Source: Fasciola hepatica (Eukaryota > Platyhelminthes > Trematoda > Plagiorchiida > Fasciolidae). From it: 64,000 nucleotides of DNA. Positions 59,103 through 64,000 of this stretch are shown in pieces. Made by a program: the position numbers and the translations under genes. Within the stretch, counting starts at the first letter, position 1, and each line of letters starts with the position of its first letter. The notes below the pieces were generated by a model. It did no database searches, was not told the DNA's origin, and saw only the letters and a list, made by a program, of their open reading frames with translations. The stretch is from positions 7,626,001 to 7,690,000 of the forward strand of contig CANUEZ040000183.1 in NCBI GenBank assembly GCA_948099385.1, in the 5' to 3' direction.

Positions 59103-59345
59103 TTAAGTCGTACCAATTAAAAGGCGAGTTGTAGGATTTTCAAGAAAACTGCCGACATGATTTGTCCGAGTAAGATTATGGCTAATGGTCGTATCGAAAT
59201 ATTTTGTGGAGGATGTTCTTTCTATGTACGCGTTCCGTAATGAAAATTCTGGGTTGATTAATAATATCAGAGTCGGGATGGCTTTTTTGAGGACAAACAT
59301 GAACGCTGGAGCATTTTGAGGGGTTCATCCCCAAAATACAAATTG
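59103..59345 (-). pseudogene. LINE reverse transcriptase fragment (palm to thumb)
   Basis: Right to left it reads NPQ/KCSS-like wording near 59340, then MFVLKKAIPTLILLINPEFS, AYIERTSSTKYFDTTISHNL and TRTNHVGSFLEN. The block IERxSSTKYxxTTISxxLTxTNHV matches the (I)xxVxSxKYLGxxISxDLTWxxHV motif of Jockey/CR1-superfamily LINEs. The Leu and Gly of KYLG read Phe and Asp. It is short and isolated, the flanks unreadable. Confidence 0.6.
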
Positions 59346-59429
59346 AATACTAGTTAACAATCACATTGGTACAAAGGATTATCGCTATATGTATGGTATT
59401 CGTTTTCATGGTTTATGACTGACTTTTTG

Positions 59430-59726
59430 TAGTACTTGCAATACCCGAACTGATGGGACGTTTTTAAGTCACTCCAACAGGAAACTATGCAAATCAAAGC
59501 AACAAGAAGATCAAGGCTGCAGAATAGGGCTTTAGTTGTATGGCACAAATGCCTTGTGTTATTAAAATAAACCCAAAAAATAATTGGTAGATTACAACTT
59601 GACAAATCCCAGAGAGCTTTCGCTGTACCTGTCCTCGGCGGTCCTGACTGGTTGAAGTTCCTCAGCGTAAGTAACCACAAAGCTGTACCTGGCCGAATCA
59701 CGTGTGATACCCGCTGAATCACCACA
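59430..59726 (+). repeat. Dispersed repeat family A, near-complete copy 6
   Basis: Near-complete copy: GTACTTGCAATACCCGAACT, GGGACGTTTTTAAGTCACTC, AACTATGCAAATCAAAGCAA, AGATCAAGGCTGCAGAATAG, TACAACTTGACAAATCCCAG, GTACCTGTCCTCGGCGGTCC, TGACTGGTTGAAGTTCCTCA, CAAAGCTGTACCTGGCCGAA and CACGTGTGATACCCGCTGAA. It overlaps the longest open frame in the window (182 codons, minus strand), which I take as a by-product. Confidence 0.75.
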
Positions 59727-60284
59727 CTTTTGTTCTTAGGGCTGCACAGTACACCTTGGATGTTAGGGGACGCCTCTTCCGCTGCATTCACGAGAAGGCC
59801 CAAAATAAAATAAAACTGCCTGACGGACATCACTGACACCAAAATCTGTATATACATCGCATTATATGCGAAAAGTAAACGTCGCTTACTTGTGAGCCAC
59901 ACTGTTCAAGGATATGAAAGCATAAGCTAGTGGAGTCCATACTATTCCTCAAACCCATTATATGAAACCCGCAATACTTGTATTGGCAAACAGATTGGTA
60001 GAGAAAGTTAAGTCAAATAAAAGTTCCTAAGTCTTTCGACAAGTGAACAAAGCGAGGGAGAGCTTTTTACATCTGCAGAGCCAAATACTTACAAAGAACC
60101 GAAGCATACCTATCACCGCCCCAAGCCCATCGAAAACCGGCACTCTCCACTTTATTTGCAACTTCACAAAGTGTCTTCATGTATCACGGGTCAAAACTCG
60201 GGCATGGGCACGGAATACGGGTCATCGCATCTGTAACCGGTCTTCATTGTGGTGATTCGTTATGCAACTCACGAAACATCATAT

Positions 60285-60721
60285 TGTAACAGGGAATGCT
60301 GGGGCGAGGGAACGGCGTGAACATCAAGGCGAACGAACGAACCAAACGAGGGCCACAGACAAAAGAACAGGTGGCGAATATGTCGGAGGCGTCCCGAAGC
60401 AGGCAAAAAGAAGCACACAGACGACCAGAGAGGAAGAAGCGGGATCTCCGGCAACCAGCAAGATAGCTCAGGTGAAGGGCTGCCGATCGAGCCGTCAACT
60501 GAGACAGTCGGGCCAACCGAAGGGAAATGACGGGCAAGAGAAGCAAGCCATCGGCCACAGGAAAATGGACAGAATGCAGCCGAAGCGCTCAAGCAGCGGC
60601 AATAGCAATCTTGGTGCCGCGCAGTCTGGAAAAAAGCCTATATAAGCGACTGTATGTGTGCCATGACTTGTGTGATCGTGGGAATACAAGTATCCTGCCG
60701 TGCATTGTCGTCCTTGTTACA
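60285..60721 (+). mobile_element. Complete LTR, probably solo, of a Gypsy-like element
   Basis: A 437-base unit beginning TGTAACAGGG and ending CTTGTTACA, with 7-base perfect inverted ends TGTAACA/TGTTACA. It is bordered by ATAT on each side (60281-60284 and 60722-60725), consistent with a 4-base target duplication. A TATATAAG box at 60639-60646 sits where an LTR promoter would be, about 75 bases before the right end. It is GC- and purine-rich, unlike the surrounding DNA, and holds a long but meaningless open frame. Downstream TGGCGCAG could instead be a primer-binding site, which would make this a 5' LTR, but no gag or pol follows in the next 3 kb. Confidence 0.65.
60639..60646 (+). promoter_or_regulatory. 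TATA box within the LTR
   Basis: TATATAAG preceded by a GC-rich U3-like region. In LTR retroelements such a box directs transcription starting about 25-30 bases downstream. Activity is not implied. The equivalent position in the 38.1 kb copy reads TATATGAA. Confidence 0.5.
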
Positions 60722-61638
60722 ATATGGCGCAGTTTTTTCGATCACGAACAGCAAGAATCTCCAGCCAGTCGGTGGCACCGTGAACAGGTACTACAAAAGT
60801 CAGCTATGCTAGGTCAATGTGTGACCGCCTAAAATCAATGAGACTCCGCAATATTTGATGATCATGACACATTTTCAGCTGTTTTTGGAAGAATTATGAT
60901 GATGGGGAAGCCAGATTCGGTTCCCCACTCAAAGTAAGTAGAATTGAACCAGTTCTATAAATCGGTCATCTCGACGCAAAGGGGCAGCAGTGAATGGCTC
61001 ATCAATGACCATCAACACATATTACTCCAGGTAGGAACGGATGTATTGCGAATGAACTTGAAAATTATCTCTACACTCAGCTCTGATCTCCTCAGGTATT
61101 GTTGCATATTTCCGGGCCATTCACCAACGGGGGCGGGGGGGGGGGGGGTACGCATAACATAAAAATGCGAAACCGAGTAGATAACCAGTGCCACCTAGAA
61201 AGTTGATTTCTCGTCCTCGAACGGATAGCGGGAGGACAACCATCTCTTGGATCAAAAACCCACTGTTCATGCAATTGCACACACACTGGTCGATTTGATC
61301 AGTTGTCAGCAATGGTTATCTGTGCACCGGCATGGAAACTTTCTCTCCGTCTGTCACCACTTGCCCGTTCATACATCTTTACCATCTGCCCACTCAATCT
61401 TTTAGATCTCTTTTTTAATCTCACATTTTTTACCTGAACATATGAAGACATATTAGAAAGACAACGGAACTAGGTCAGCTGTAATCAAAACTGAACCTGG
61501 ACGAAGGTTGATAATGATCACGGAGGTTTCACTTTTGTAAATTCCATCTGGAATAGGATACTACTGAAGTTTGTAGTGCAACTATTTCAATCTCCCCAAT
61601 AGCTGACTTTATTTGCTTCTTAACAATCGACGTGCTAA
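60722..61638. other. Unassigned; contains a G-rich run
   Basis: A G-rich run of about 20 bases with a single C lies at 61129-61148. No gene recognised. Confidence 0.45.
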
Positions 61639-61663
61639 TTTTGTTGTTGTTGTTGTTGTTGTT
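61639..61663. repeat. (TTG)n microsatellite
   Basis: About seven TTG units. Confidence 0.95.
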
Positions 61664-64000
61664 CTGACTTTTGTGGACTTGGTTATCTCATTTGTCACCT
61701 CGGTGAATGAAAGCGATCTCAGTTTCCGTGATACGAAAGTTCATACGGTGGCTTGAACTGTCCTGCAGGCGCTGCAGCTATAGATTCGTTTCCGGTACTC
61801 ATCCAGTCAGATGTGATCGGACATTACTGAGGTCGTTTTATTCGCTGGTAAAGTGATTGAGAATTGATCTCCGATGGTTATTCCATTGCGAAGGTGAGAG
61901 AATCAACCACAAATTAGATTCATCGGTTGAAACTACAAAAACAGGAACTGTTAGAATTTTACGGATGATCTTCCAGCCCTCATTTTTGATCGCAGTTTTT
62001 CGGGCTTGATGAGTTAATCACATAAAAGAATAGGAAAAGAGATACGAGTCAAGCAATCCTAAATCTCCTTCTAACTGTCATAGTCGCCTTAGGAGGAAAA
62101 CGCTGGACAGCATCCAGCTGTTATCGATGAATTTTCACCCAGTCAACAGTCAATCACCTCTAGGGTGTGTCAGAGTAAGGCAAGGACGATGTTGCATTTG
62201 ATATTGACGAGCTACCATCGATTGATTATAACTCTATGTCTCTCATCGCGCTACCGTAGCAACGTCCTATATTTGTTACATCTAATTCGGTTCGTGTTCC
62301 TTATCTGCCGGCCTCACGGATCACTTCCGTGTTCCCTTTCAAACATGTTCCAGAAAGTGGCAGAACGTTAACTGCAGTGATGGTTAAAAATAGTCTATCG
62401 TTATCGGTTCATAGGCTAAGTGGTAACCACGGATACATTTTATGCTAACATGTGACACTGAACTGCCTAGTTCGTTTGACCAAGGTACCCTGAAAACGAG
62501 GTTCAGATGTCACCACTAGAGATTCAACTATGTTCAATGGCAATTTAGTCCAGTCCAGTCTTGTCAACGGTTGAACTGGCTTTTCTGTGCTCTGGTTTTG
62601 ACTTCTTTTGCCCAGTCGAAAATTCATCCAGACAAGAGTAAAACGCACGGATGCATGCAGGGGAAACAGGCAAGAAGTTGTAAATGGAAACTATGAAGAT
62701 GGGGGAAGGACTACAATGCAATTACCCCACCGAGCAGGGCACCCAGCAATGTAGCCTAAAATCTCTAATCATCTGAAGGGTGAGTGTTTTTGTACCCAAA
62801 CTCTGACACCCAGAAAGTCGTACTTGGCCATGTTCGCTGGTTTAGTTTCTCAAAACTTTTCACCTTGTCATGGACTGACTACCCCGACCCACTCTCTAAA
62901 TTCTAACTATCTCAGAGAATAGTGTACACCTACGAGATCTACCTATGAGTACGCATGACACAAAATCCTCTGAAATCGGAAGTTGTTCCAGCTATCGGTC
63001 TCTGGCTTCCAACTCCCTAACCGTAGCCTCATCATTTTGGACACGGTATTCCCACCATATTCGAGCAAACACCGACAGGGTTCATTTATCTTCTACCCGT
63101 AGTCACCGTGTTTCCGTATTGTCTTATCAATAACCGTAAAGGACACGGCAAGGAAAATCCGTTAACAGTCAGAATTTCTGCGTATCACAATTCGTATATC
63201 AGTGGATGATCATTATAGATTTGTGAATGAGCTGATCGGTGACAGCGATTTTGATATCACACTGACCCTCTCACTCCTTTTACCCATAACCCGTGCATTT
63301 TGTTGCAGCTTATCAAGAATAAACTATTTGGAAAATGCACACTCTCATTCCTAATCGTACTGGTGAATATTTGCCGACGGAAATACAAACATATTTCATC
63401 GAAAAAGTGAATATTGACGCTCTTCTGAATGGGAACTTAATCAGCGGAGGTCAAAACGGTCATGACAGCTACGTGAGAACTTTGCGGTTCAGTCAAGTTA
63501 CCCCTTAGTCAGCTTTTTGTTCGCTTTTTTGCCCTTCCGGTAGATGAACAAATTCGAAACGACAGAAGCAGTAGCGCACGCCTTGACTGGTTGAGCTACT
63601 TCTCTTCTCGCTGATCATCACATTGGAATTTTGTCAGTATCTTACGCGAATGTCATGCCTGTAAGTCGTTCATATTCATAGCAGCGTAATATTCACCCAA
63701 GGAAGTCCAGGATACTAATTGTGCTACCAGCAGCTCATTTGCCTTCAGAATCACAAACGATCCATTGGGTCAAGAAGAACAATCGATTCGGTTGGCAGAT
63801 GGGGCTTAGCTGCAATCCACCATCAACGATAACTTTGGCCTCGTTAGTGAACACCGAAATTCGTCCGCTCATCACGAAACTGCCGGATTTAATGCATATC
63901 CTCAGCTCACACGTTCATCTGAGTGCTGGTTTTATTTGTGCTTGGCAAACCGGGTTCAGACAGGTTGGGGAAGTTGTTCTTGTGCATCCTGATGGTTTTT
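61664..64000. other. Unassigned; possible family A trace near the end
   Basis: No gene recognised. At about 63575-63630 CCTTGACTGGTTGAGCTACT and CGCTGATCATCACATTG resemble the right half of family A with a deletion. This is weaker than the other copies. Confidence 0.3.

Noticed and set aside
59354..59902. 182-codon open frame on the minus strand, the longest in the window
   Set aside because: It lies largely within a family A copy. Other copies do not keep the frame, and no domain is recognisable.
60262..60645. 127-codon plus-strand frame rich in Arg, Gln and Gly, with overlapping minus-strand frames
   Set aside because: It sits inside the LTR. High GC and purine bias remove stop codons, and no domain is visible.
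1..64000. CRISPR array, bacterial operon or phage-like system
   Set aside because: No regularly spaced direct repeats, no adjacent long open frames, and a repeat content typical of animal genomes.

Overview
The window looks like non-coding DNA, intergenic or intronic, from an animal genome. No open frame is longer than 182 codons, and none of the longest matches a cellular gene I recognise. There is no operon structure and no ribosome-binding-site pattern. There are many long (AT)n, (GT)n, (GGT)n and (TGTC)n microsatellites, tRNA-derived SINE-like pieces, and decayed retrotransposons of several classes. The mix of CR1/L2-like LINEs, an RTE-like LINE and Ty3/Gypsy elements whose integrase resembles the CsRn1/Boudicca type fits a flatworm, most likely a digenean trematode. 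That is recognition from memory, not a database result, and the genus cannot be resolved.

Layout. 0-3 kb: a LINE endonuclease relic (minus strand), unassigned sequence and an (AT)n tract. 3-7.3 kb: two Gypsy pol relics lying tail to tail (plus 4.0-5.1 kb, minus 5.3-6.4 kb), then the first copy of a dispersed repeat called here family A. 7.3-16 kb: mostly unassigned, with a LINE reverse transcriptase relic at 10.3-11.2 kb. 17.1-18.3 kb: a Gypsy integrase relic missing its RNase H. 20.2-21.06 kb: an RTE-like reverse transcriptase (plus), followed at once by a family A copy. 22-33 kb: mostly unassigned, with more A and B repeats, a SINE with an AAAT tail (27.5 kb), a 94-bp (AT)n tract (31.6 kb) and possible exon fragments (32.1-32.6 kb). 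33.7-36.3 kb: a long CR1-type relic split by a nested insertion. 37.5-40.8 kb: two family A copies, a decayed LTR and a tRNA-like SINE head. 41-50 kb: microsatellites and one possible exon. 50.6-57.3 kb: a second CR1-type relic, then the best preserved LINE in the window, with endonuclease, reverse transcriptase and C-terminal region in order. 59-64 kb: a LINE fragment, a family A copy, and a complete 437-bp LTR with matched TGTAACA/TGTTACA ends.

None of the retroelements looks able to move. All are broken by stops and frameshifts, and several have lost catalytic residues. The parts most worth follow-up are family A (seven or more copies, one an internal-deletion derivative), the LTR family (one intact and one decayed copy, each followed by ATAT), and the strand bias of the LINEs: all six CR1/L2-like pieces lie on the minus strand. 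I found no CRISPR array, no bacterial-type operon, no confident tRNA or rRNA gene, and no convincing new biological system.
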